From NCBI RefSeq assembly GCF_004322755.1, contig NZ_CP036401.1, positions 1,550,001 through 1,614,000 of the forward strand: a DNA stretch of 64,000 bases, given 5' to 3'. Shown piece after piece: positions 56,676 to 64,000 of this stretch (position 1 is the stretch's first letter; every line of letters starts with the position of its first letter). Source of the stretch: Pseudoduganella albidiflava. GTDB lineage: Bacteria; Pseudomonadota; Gammaproteobacteria; Burkholderiales; Burkholderiaceae_D. The notes under the pieces are model-generated. The model was given only the letters and a program-made list of their open reading frames with translations. It was not told the origin of the DNA and did no database searches. Position numbers and translations under genes: made by a program.

Positions 56676-58229
56676 ATGACCTCGCCAGCAGCGCTCACGA
56701 ACCCCCACAAACCCCGCCGCCGTACCCGCATCCTTGGAACCCTGATTGCCCTGCTCGCCATTGTCGCCATCGGCTGGCTGGCGTGGTACCTCACGCACCG
56801 GCCGGCCGAAGGCGGCCCTGGCGGCCCCGGCGGGCCGGGCATGGGTGGTCCTGGCGGCCCCGGCGGTCCGGGCGGACCGGGCGGGCGCCGCGGCGGCATG
56901 GCGACCACGGTCGGCGTCGCCACGGCCGAGCAGGCCAACCTGCCGGTCACGCTCGATGCGCTCGGCACGGTGACGGCGGCCGCCACCACCACGGTGCGGC
57001 CGCAGGTATCGGGCATCCTGCAAAAGGTGCTGTTCAAGGAAGGCCAGCTCGTGAAAGCGGGCCAGGTGCTGGCGCAGATCGACCCGCGCCAGTTCGAGAT
57101 GGCGCTGCTGCAAGCCACCGGCCAGCGCCAGCGCGACGAGGCGCAGCTGGAAAACGCCCGCCTGACGCTGGAGCGCTACCGCACGCTGCTGGCGCAGGAT
57201 TCGATCGCCCGGCAGGACGTCGACACCCAGGCCGCCCTGGTGAAACAGCTGGAAGGCACGGTGATGACGGACCGCGCCGCCGAAGGCACGGCAAGACTCA
57301 ATCTGGGCTACACGAAGGTGGTGGCCCCGATCACCGGCCGCGTGGGCCTGCGCGTGGTCGACGTGGGCAACCTCGTGTCGAGCAGCGATGCCAGCGGCAT
57401 CGCCGTGATCACGCAGCAATCGCCGATCGACGTGGAATTCGCCGTGCCGCAGGACCGCGTGCCGGACATCATGAGCCGTGCCTCCACCGGCGCCACGCTG
57501 GTCGCGCAGGCCTTCGACCGCACCCGCACCGAGGTGCTGGCCAGCGGCCGCTTTGCCGCGCTGGACAACCAGGTCGACACGTCGACCGGTACCGTGATGG
57601 CCAAGGCCCGCTTCGACAACGACAGGATGACGCTGTTCCCCAGCCAGTTCGTCAACGTGCGCCTGGAAATGCGCACCATCGCCAATGCCGTGCTGGTGCC
57701 GGTGACGGCGCTGCGCCACGGCACCGATGGCGACTACGTATGGGTGCTGAAGGATGACCGCACGGTGACGATGCGGCCGGTCAAGCGCGGCCAGGCGACG
57801 GTGGACAAGGTGCAGGTCGTTACCGGCCTGAAGGTCGGCGAGAAAGTCATCACCGAGGGGGCCGACCGCCTGAAGGAAGGCGCCAACGTGACGCTGCCGG
57901 GCGACAAGCCGGGCCAGCGCGGTGCGGGACAGGGGCGCAACGCCGGCCAGCGGCAGGGCGCCCAGGGCGGCGAGGCGGGGGCACAGGCAGGGGCGCAGGC
58001 CGATAACCGGCCGGCCGGCGCACCCGATGTGGCGCCAGGCGCGGTGGGCAGCGATGCGGCAAAGATGCAGGACCGCCGCGCCACGCAGGGAGAAGCGCCC
58101 GAACGTTCGATGCCGGAAGCGGGCGGGCGCAGCGCGCCGAGCGCCGCGGACGGCACCAGTACCGCCGCCGGCATGAGCGGTGGCCAGCGCGCCAGCGAAC
58201 GCCGCGAACAGCCGGCACCGGCACGATGA
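56676..58229 (+). CDS. mdtA: RND efflux periplasmic adaptor, MdtA-like
   Basis: A membrane-fusion protein of 517 residues linking RND pumps to an outer-membrane channel. N-terminal membrane anchor at about 20-40, then a glycine-proline stretch of GGP triplets (about residues 46-72), then the barrel-sandwich and alpha-hairpin domains ([52 protein letters not shown]), and beta-barrel ([14 protein letters not shown], [21 protein letters not shown]). The last 110 residues are an alanine/glycine/glutamine-rich tail. First gene of an operon with mdtB and mdtC; stop overlaps mdtB (ATGA). AAGGAT sits about 7 bases before the start codon. Confidence 0.93.
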   Translation: MTSPAALTNPHKPRRRTRILGTLIALLAIVAIGWLAWYLTHRPAEGGPGGPGGPGMGGPGGPGGPGGPGGRRGGMATTVGVATAEQANLPVTLDALGTVTAAATTTVRPQVSGILQKVLFKEGQLVKAGQVLAQIDPRQFEMALLQATGQRQRDEAQLENARLTLERYRTLLAQDSIARQDVDTQAALVKQLEGTVMTDRAAEGTARLNLGYTKVVAPITGRVGLRVVDVGNLVSSSDASGIAVITQQSPIDVEFAVPQDRVPDIMSRASTGATLVAQAFDRTRTEVLASGRFAALDNQVDTSTGTVMAKARFDNDRMTLFPSQFVNVRLEMRTIANAVLVPVTALRHGTDGDYVWVLKDDRTVTMRPVKRGQATVDKVQVVTGLKVGEKVITEGADRLKEGANVTLPGDKPGQRGAGQGRNAGQRQGAQGGEAGAQAGAQADNRPAGAPDVAPGAVGSDAAKMQDRRATQGEAPERSMPEAGGRSAPSAADGTSTAAGMSGGQRASERREQPAPAR

Positions 58230-61200
58230 GCCCATCGGCACCCTTCATCCGCCGGCCGGTGGCGACCTCGCTGCTGATGCTGGCGATCATGCTGGCCGGC
58301 CTGGTGGGCTTCAAGTTCCTGCCGCTGTCGGCGCTGCCGCAGGTCGATTTCCCCACCATCCAGGTGCAGACGCTGTACCCGGGCGCCAGCCCGGAAGTGA
58401 TGGCGCAGACCGTGACGGCGCCGCTGGAACGCCAGTTCGGCCAGATGTCCGGCCTGCAGCGCATGAGTTCCAACAGCGCGGCCGGCGTCTCGATCATCAC
58501 CCTGCAGTTCGGCCTGGGCCAGACGCTCGACGTGGCCGAGCAGGAAGTGCAGGCCGCCATCAACGCCGGCAGCTCGCTGCTGCCCACCGACCTGCCGGCG
58601 CCGCCCGTGTACGCCAAGGTCAACCCGGCCGACGCGCCGGTGCTCACGCTGGCCATCACGTCGGACACGATGCCGCTGACGGAAGTGCAGAACATCGTCA
58701 ACACGCGCCTGGCCCTGAAGATCAGCCAGGTCTCGGGCGTGGGCCTGGTCAGCCTGTCCGGCGGCCAGCGCCCCGCGGTGCGCATCCAGGCCGATACGCT
58801 GGCGCTGGCCAGCTACGGCCTCGGCCTCGACACGCTGCGCACCGCGATCGGCAATGCCAATTCGAACAGCGCCAAAGGGTCGTTCGACGGTCCCACGCGC
58901 GCGTTCACGATCAACGCCAATGACCAGCTGCTGACCGCCAGCGACTATAAAAGCCTGATCGTCGCCTACAAGAACGGCGCGCCGGTGCGGCTGACCGACG
59001 TGGCGCGGGTCGTCGATTCGGCCGAGAACATCAAGCTGGGTGCCTGGGCCAACATGAAACCGGCCATCATCCTGAACGTGCAGCGCCAGCCCGGCGCCAA
59101 CGTGATCGCCACCGTGGATGCGATCAAGCAGCGCCTGCCCGAGCTGCAGGCCGGCCTGCCGAGCGCGCTGCGGGTGGACGTGCTGTCCGACCGCACCACC
59201 GGCATCCGCGGTTCCGTGCACCACGTGCAGCTGGAACTGCTGCTGGCCGTGGTGCTGGTGGTGCTGGTGATCTTCCTTTTCCTGCACAGCGTGCGCGCCA
59301 CGGTGATCGCCAGCCTGGCGGTGCCCATCTCGCTGATCGGCACCTGCGGCGTGATGTACCTGATGGGCTACAGCCTGAACAACCTGTCGCTGATGGCGCT
59401 GACGATCGCCACCGGCTTCGTGGTGGACGACGCGATCGTGATGATCGAGAACATCGCCCGCTACATCGAGGAAGGCGAAACGCCGATGGCCGCCGCGTTG
59501 AAGGGGGCGAAGCAGATCGGCTTCACCATCATCTCGCTGACGGTATCGCTGATCGCCGTGCTGATTCCGCTGCTGTTCATGGGCGACGTGGTGGGCCGGC
59601 TGTTCCGCGAATTCGCCGTCACGCTGTCGATCACGATCCTGATCTCGGCCGTGGTGTCGCTGACGCTGGTGCCGATGATGTCGGCGCGCTGGCTGACCTC
59701 GCACAAGGACGACGACCCGAACAGCTTCGGCGCGCGCGTGCAGCGCTTCTTCGACCGGGTGATCCACCACTACGACCGCTCGCTGCAGTGGGTGCTGCTG
59801 CGCCAGGGCCTGACGCTGCTGGTCGCCCTCGGCACGCTGGTGCTGACGGCGGTGCTGTACATGCTGATCCCGAAGGGCCTGTTCCCCACCCAGGACACCG
59901 GCCAGCTGCAGGCGCGCATCGAAACGGCGCAGGCCGTGTCGTACGCCCGCATGGCCGAGCTGCAGCAGCAGGCCGCCAGGGCGATCCTGGAGGATCCGGA
60001 AGTGCAGTCGCTCAGCTCCATCGTCGGTGTCGATGCCGCCAACAACACGATGCTGCATACCGGCCGCATGCTGATCAACCTGAAGGAAGACCGGGGCGAG
60101 CAGGGCGAGCTGATGGAGCGGCTGCGCCAGCGCGTGTCCAACGTGGCCGGCGTGCGCATCTACCTGCAGCCGACGCAGGACCTGACCATCGACGCCGAGA
60201 GCGGCCCCACGCAGTTCCGCGTGTCGATCGAGGGTGCCGACACCGCCACCGTCAACGAATGGGCCAACAGGCTCGCCGTGCAGATGGCGAAAAAGGCGCA
60301 GCTGCGCAACGTGGTGTCCGATGCCGGCGCCACCGGGGCCGCCGCCTACATCGACATCGACCGCGATACCGCTTCGCGCCTGTCCATCACGGCATCGGCC
60401 ATCGACGATGCGCTCTACAGCGCGTTCGGCCAGCGCATCGTGTCCACCATCTTCACCGAGACGAACCAGTACCGGGTGATCCTGGAAGCGGCGCCCGGCA
60501 TGCTGTCGACACCGCAGTCGCTGGGCGACCTGCAGATCCGCACCGGCGGCGGCAAGCCCACGCCGCTGTCGGCCGTGGCGACCATCACCGAACGGCCGGC
60601 ACCGCTGCAGATCACGCACGTGGCCCAGTACCCGGCCACCACGCTGGGCTTCGACACGGCCGATGGCGTATCGCTGGGCCGCGCGGTGGAGGCGATCCGC
60701 GAAGCGGCCAGCGAGATCGGCCTGCCCGGTTCCGTCACGATGACGTTCCTGGGCGCCGCCGGCGCCTACCAGGCCTCGCTGACCAACCAGCTGTGGCTGA
60801 TCCTGGCCGCCGTGGTCTGCGTGTACATCGTGCTGGGCGTGCTGTACGAAAGCTATATCCACCCGCTGACCATCCTGTCGACGCTGCCGTCGGCCGGGGT
60901 GGGGGCCCTGCTGGCGCTGATGGTCTCCGGCCAGGACCTGGGCGTGATCGGCATCATCGGCATCATCCTGCTGATCGGCATCGTCAAGAAGAACGCCATC
61001 ATGATGATCGACTTCGCCATCGAGGCCGAGCGCGAGGACGGGAAATCACCACGGGAAGCGATCCACCAGGCGGCGCTGCTGCGCTTCCGCCCGATCCTGA
61101 TGACGACGCTGGCCGCGCTGTTCGCCGCCGTGCCGCTGATGTTCGGCTGGGGCGAGGGCGCCGAGCTGCGCCGGCCGCTGGGCCTGGCCATCTTCGGCGG

Positions 61201-61336
61201 GTTGCTGCTGAGCCAGTTGCTGACGCTGTACACCACGCCCGTGATCTATCTGGGCTTCGACCGGCTGGCGCAGCGTTTCGGCCGGAAGCCCGAGCTCTCC
61301 GCGGGTGACCGGAATCCTGGCGGAGCGGCATCGTGA
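58226..61336 (+). CDS. mdtB: RND efflux pump subunit, MdtB-like
   Basis: Proton-driven RND transporter of 1,036 residues with 12 membrane helices and two large periplasmic loops. The N-terminus [20 protein letters not shown] and the proton-relay region around [21 protein letters not shown] (two adjacent Asp) are typical of the HAE1 family. The context, two different RND genes after an adaptor, identifies the MdtBC heteromer, which exports bile salts, novobiocin and other compounds in enterobacteria. It overlaps both neighbours by 4 bases. Confidence 0.94.
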   Translation: MSPSAPFIRRPVATSLLMLAIMLAGLVGFKFLPLSALPQVDFPTIQVQTLYPGASPEVMAQTVTAPLERQFGQMSGLQRMSSNSAAGVSIITLQFGLGQTLDVAEQEVQAAINAGSSLLPTDLPAPPVYAKVNPADAPVLTLAITSDTMPLTEVQNIVNTRLALKISQVSGVGLVSLSGGQRPAVRIQADTLALASYGLGLDTLRTAIGNANSNSAKGSFDGPTRAFTINANDQLLTASDYKSLIVAYKNGAPVRLTDVARVVDSAENIKLGAWANMKPAIILNVQRQPGANVIATVDAIKQRLPELQAGLPSALRVDVLSDRTTGIRGSVHHVQLELLLAVVLVVLVIFLFLHSVRATVIASLAVPISLIGTCGVMYLMGYSLNNLSLMALTIATGFVVDDAIVMIENIARYIEEGETPMAAALKGAKQIGFTIISLTVSLIAVLIPLLFMGDVVGRLFREFAVTLSITILISAVVSLTLVPMMSARWLTSHKDDDPNSFGARVQRFFDRVIHHYDRSLQWVLLRQGLTLLVALGTLVLTAVLYMLIPKGLFPTQDTGQLQARIETAQAVSYARMAELQQQAARAILEDPEVQSLSSIVGVDAANNTMLHTGRMLINLKEDRGEQGELMERLRQRVSNVAGVRIYLQPTQDLTIDAESGPTQFRVSIEGADTATVNEWANRLAVQMAKKAQLRNVVSDAGATGAAAYIDIDRDTASRLSITASAIDDALYSAFGQRIVSTIFTETNQYRVILEAAPGMLSTPQSLGDLQIRTGGGKPTPLSAVATITERPAPLQITHVAQYPATTLGFDTADGVSLGRAVEAIREAASEIGLPGSVTMTFLGAAGAYQASLTNQLWLILAAVVCVYIVLGVLYESYIHPLTILSTLPSAGVGALLALMVSGQDLGVIGIIGIILLIGIVKKNAIMMIDFAIEAEREDGKSPREAIHQAALLRFRPILMTTLAALFAAVPLMFGWGEGAELRRPLGLAIFGGLLLSQLLTLYTTPVIYLGFDRLAQRFGRKPELSAGDRNPGGAAS

Positions 61337-64000
61337 ACCTGTCCGAACCGTTCGTCCGGCGCCCGATCGCCACCGTCCTGCTGACGATCGGCCTGGCGCT
61401 GGCCGGCATTGCCGCGTTCTTCGTGCTGCCGGTGTCGCCGCTGCCGCAGGTCGATTTCCCGGCCATCTCCGTGTCGGCCAACCTGCCGGGCGCCAGCCCG
61501 GACACGATGGCCAGCAGCGTGGCCACGCCGCTCGAGCGCCGGCTGGGGGTGATCGCCGGCGTCAACGAAATGACGTCGAACTCGTCGTCCGGCTCGACGC
61601 GCATCAACCTGCAGTTCGACCTGAACCGCAAGATCGACTCCGCCGCCCGCGAGGTGCAGGCGGCGATCAATGCTTCGCGCGCCGACCTGCCAGCCACGCT
61701 GAAGAGCAACCCGACATACCGCAAGATGAATCCATCGGATTCGCCGGTGATCATCCTGGCGCTGACATCGCCGACGCGGCGGCCGGGCCAGATCTATGAA
61801 GCCGTGTCGAACATCGTGCAGCAGAAGCTGGCGCAGGTGAAGGGCGTGGGCGACGTGGAGATCGGCGGCGGCTCGCTGCCGGCGGTGCGCATCGAACTGC
61901 TGCCGTTCGCGCTGAACCAGTATGGCGTGTCCACCGAGGACGTGCGCGCCGCGATCCAGGCCACCAACGCCAACCGGCCGCGCGGCGCCATCGAAAGCGA
62001 AGGCCGGCGCCTGCAGATCTATGCCGCGCCCGGCATGGCGACCGGCGGGCGGACCGCGGCCGACTACCGCGACCTCGTGGTCGCCTGGCGCAACAACGCG
62101 GCGATCCGCCTGCGCGACGTGGCCACCGTGGAAGATGGCCCGGAGAACAAGAATACCCTGGGGCTGTTCAACGGCCAGCCGGCGGTGATCGTGCTGATCA
62201 CCCGCCAGCCGGGCGCCAACATCATCGAGACCGTGGACAGCGTGCGCGCGCTGCTGCCGCAGCTGCGCGCCCAGCTGCCGCAGGACATCACAGTCTCCGT
62301 CGCGTCGGACAGCACGACTTCGATCCGTTCGTCGCTGCACGAAGTCGAGTTCACGCTGGTGCTGTCGGTGGTGCTGGTGGTGCTGGTGGTCAGCGCCTTC
62401 CTGCGCAGCGTGCGGGCCACCATCATTCCCGCCATCGCCACGGTGGTGTCGCTGCTGGGCACCTTCGGCGTGATGTACATGCTGGGTTTTTCGCTGAACA
62501 ACCTGTCGCTGATGGCGCTGACGGTGGCCACCGGCTTCGTGGTCGACGATGCCATCGTGGTGCTGGAAAATACCGCGCGCCACGTCGAGAGCGGCATGGA
62601 CCGTTTCAAGGCGGCGCTGCTGGGCGCGCGCGAGGTGGGCTTCACCGTGCTGTCGATCAGCCTGTCGCTGGTGGCCGTGTTCATCCCGCTGCTGTTCATG
62701 GGCGGGCAGGTGGGCCGGCTGTTCCGCGAGTTCGCGGTGACGCTGTCGGCCGCGGTGATGATTTCGCTGGTGATCTCGCTGACGACGACGCCGATGATGT
62801 GCGCCTGGCTGCTGCGCGCCGAGAAGGACCGCAAGCCGCCGGGCCGCATCTCGCGTGCGTTCGAAGCCGGTTTCGACTGGATGCAGCGGGTGTATGCGCA
62901 TGCGCTGGACTGGGCGCTGCACAGCGTCTGGCTGGTGATGCTGATCCTGGGCTTCGTGGTGGCGCTCAACGTGTACCTGTTCGCGGCCGCGCCGAAGGGC
63001 TTCTTCCCGCGCCAGGATACCGGGCAGATCAACGGCGGCATCCGCGCCGACCAGAGCATCTCGTTCCAGGCCATGCAACAGAAACTGCGGCAGCTGGTGG
63101 ACATCATCCGCAAGGATCCGGCTGTCGACACGGTGGTCGGCTTCACGGGCGGATCGCGCGCCGGCGGCGGTTTCATGTTCGTCAACCTGAAGCCGGCGGA
63201 CCAGCGCGACGTGGCCGGCCAGGCCGTGATCGACCGGCTGCGCCCGCAGCTGGCGAAGGTGACCGGCGTGCAGCTGTTCCTGAATCCCGTGCAGGATTTG
63301 CGCATGGGCGGGCGTTCCAGCAATTCCACCTACCAGTACACGCTGAAGAGCGATAACCGCGAAGACCTGAAGAACTGGGCGGTCAAGCTGGCCGACGCGA
63401 TGAAGAACGCGCCGGAAATGACGGACGTGGATACCGACCAGCAGGACAACGGCGTGGAAACCTTCGTCACCATCGACAAGGAAACCACGGCGCGCTTCGG
63501 CATGACGATGCGCGACGTGACCAACTCGCTGTACAACGCCTTCGGCCAGCGGCAGGTGGCGACCATCTACGATGAGCTGAACCAGTACAAGGTGGTGATG
63601 GAAGTGGCGCCGGAATATGCGCAGAGTCCCGAGGCACTGCGCGATGTGTATGTGCCGGGCAAGGCCGCGGAGACGGTGGAGACGGGCACTGGCACCGACA
63701 CTTCCGCGACTTCCGGCGGCAGCAACGCATCGGCCAACAATGCGCAGGGCCAGCGCGACTCGTCGACCGGCGCGGCACTGTCGACCGCGCGCTCGGCGAT
63801 GGTGCCGCTGTCCGGCATCGCCTCGTTCGCCGAAAGCGCCACGCCCACCTCGGTCAACCACCAGGATGGCGAGCTGGCGACGACGATCTCGTTCAACCTG
63901 GGCGAAGGATTCACGCTGAGCCAGGCGCAGGAAGCGGTGAAGCAGGCCGAGGCCGATATCGCCATGCCGAACAATGTGCGCGGCAGCTTCGAGGGCCAGG
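61333..64000 (+). CDS. mdtC: RND efflux pump subunit, MdtC-like (incomplete at window end)
   Basis: The frame opens with GTG at 61333, overlapping the mdtB stop, and runs past base 64000 without a stop; 889 codons are visible. It begins [20 protein letters not shown] and carries the proton-relay helix [20 protein letters not shown]. Around residues 776-819 there is a Ser/Thr/Gly/Asn-rich insert ([17 protein letters not shown] onwards) in the second periplasmic loop, longer than in E. coli MdtC. The protein lacks its last helices here. It forms the pump heteromer with MdtB, fed by the MdtA adaptor. Confidence 0.93.
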   Translation, partial: MNLSEPFVRRPIATVLLTIGLALAGIAAFFVLPVSPLPQVDFPAISVSANLPGASPDTMASSVATPLERRLGVIAGVNEMTSNSSSGSTRINLQFDLNRKIDSAAREVQAAINASRADLPATLKSNPTYRKMNPSDSPVIILALTSPTRRPGQIYEAVSNIVQQKLAQVKGVGDVEIGGGSLPAVRIELLPFALNQYGVSTEDVRAAIQATNANRPRGAIESEGRRLQIYAAPGMATGGRTAADYRDLVVAWRNNAAIRLRDVATVEDGPENKNTLGLFNGQPAVIVLITRQPGANIIETVDSVRALLPQLRAQLPQDITVSVASDSTTSIRSSLHEVEFTLVLSVVLVVLVVSAFLRSVRATIIPAIATVVSLLGTFGVMYMLGFSLNNLSLMALTVATGFVVDDAIVVLENTARHVESGMDRFKAALLGAREVGFTVLSISLSLVAVFIPLLFMGGQVGRLFREFAVTLSAAVMISLVISLTTTPMMCAWLLRAEKDRKPPGRISRAFEAGFDWMQRVYAHALDWALHSVWLVMLILGFVVALNVYLFAAAPKGFFPRQDTGQINGGIRADQSISFQAMQQKLRQLVDIIRKDPAVDTVVGFTGGSRAGGGFMFVNLKPADQRDVAGQAVIDRLRPQLAKVTGVQLFLNPVQDLRMGGRSSNSTYQYTLKSDNREDLKNWAVKLADAMKNAPEMTDVDTDQQDNGVETFVTIDKETTARFGMTMRDVTNSLYNAFGQRQVATIYDELNQYKVVMEVAPEYAQSPEALRDVYVPGKAAETVETGTGTDTSATSGGSNASANNAQGQRDSSTGAALSTARSAMVPLSGIASFAESATPTSVNHQDGELATTISFNLGEGFTLSQAQEAVKQAEADIAMPNNVRGSFEGQ

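Overview
The window reads as a chromosomal segment of a GC-rich betaproteobacterium, most likely Oxalobacteraceae close to Massilia/Telluria/Pseudoduganella. This is inferred from the tpiA-secG-tRNA-Leu-nuoA..N-DUF2818-NUDIX order, a PEP-CTERM protein, a bacteriophytochrome with its heme oxygenase, and protein sequence character. No rRNA, CRISPR array, insertion sequence, phage or conjugation gene was found. Gene density is high and many genes overlap by 1-8 bases (ATGA, TAATG).

Region 1 (1-18.0 kb) is core metabolism. It holds the tail of a quinone oxidoreductase, tpiA, secG, a tRNA-Leu(GAG) with its own promoter and terminator, and the complete 14-gene operon for respiratory complex I (nuoA-N, separate nuoC and nuoD). 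DUF2818 and an ADP-ribose-type NUDIX hydrolase follow.

Region 2 (18.0-23.2 kb) has a secreted HExxH protein, ispD-ispF of the MEP isoprenoid pathway, and two clusters of short palindromic REP-like repeats. A divergent MFS transporter/TetR pair with two matching operator palindromes follows, then a VOC protein.

Region 3 (23.2-35.6 kb) is a signalling zone. On the minus strand, a trypsin-like exported protease, an FHA-domain membrane protein, heme oxygenase BphO and phytochrome kinase BphP are packed as one apparent operon behind ribA. Next come a divergent pirin/LysR pair with a clear inverted repeat, an HDOD protein overlapping a PAS-GGDEF-EAL protein whose GGDEF motif is degenerate, and a DMT exporter.

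Region 4 (35.6-46.0 kb) is mixed accessory and housekeeping: a KGG stress protein, a PPC/DUF296 protein, DUF3820, an MFS exporter, DUF3861, a PEP-CTERM/HAF-repeat protein, an acyl-CoA-dehydrogenase-like flavoprotein, dGTPase, a sodium:solute symporter, SppA and a VOC protein.

Region 5 (46.5-64 kb) is dominated by a 9.3-kb gene for a 3,097-residue RTX-type repeat protein (19 Ig-like repeats, proline linker, RTX nonapeptides, DUF4214). A small phasin-like gene and an mdtABC-type tripartite RND efflux operon follow; the last gene runs off the window end.

The most interesting items are the protease-FHA-BphO-BphP operon, the two related REP-like repeat clusters (one an exact 45-bp array whose core flips orientation), and the giant repeat protein with a DxDxDG motif in most repeats. 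All functions are inferred from sequence alone.
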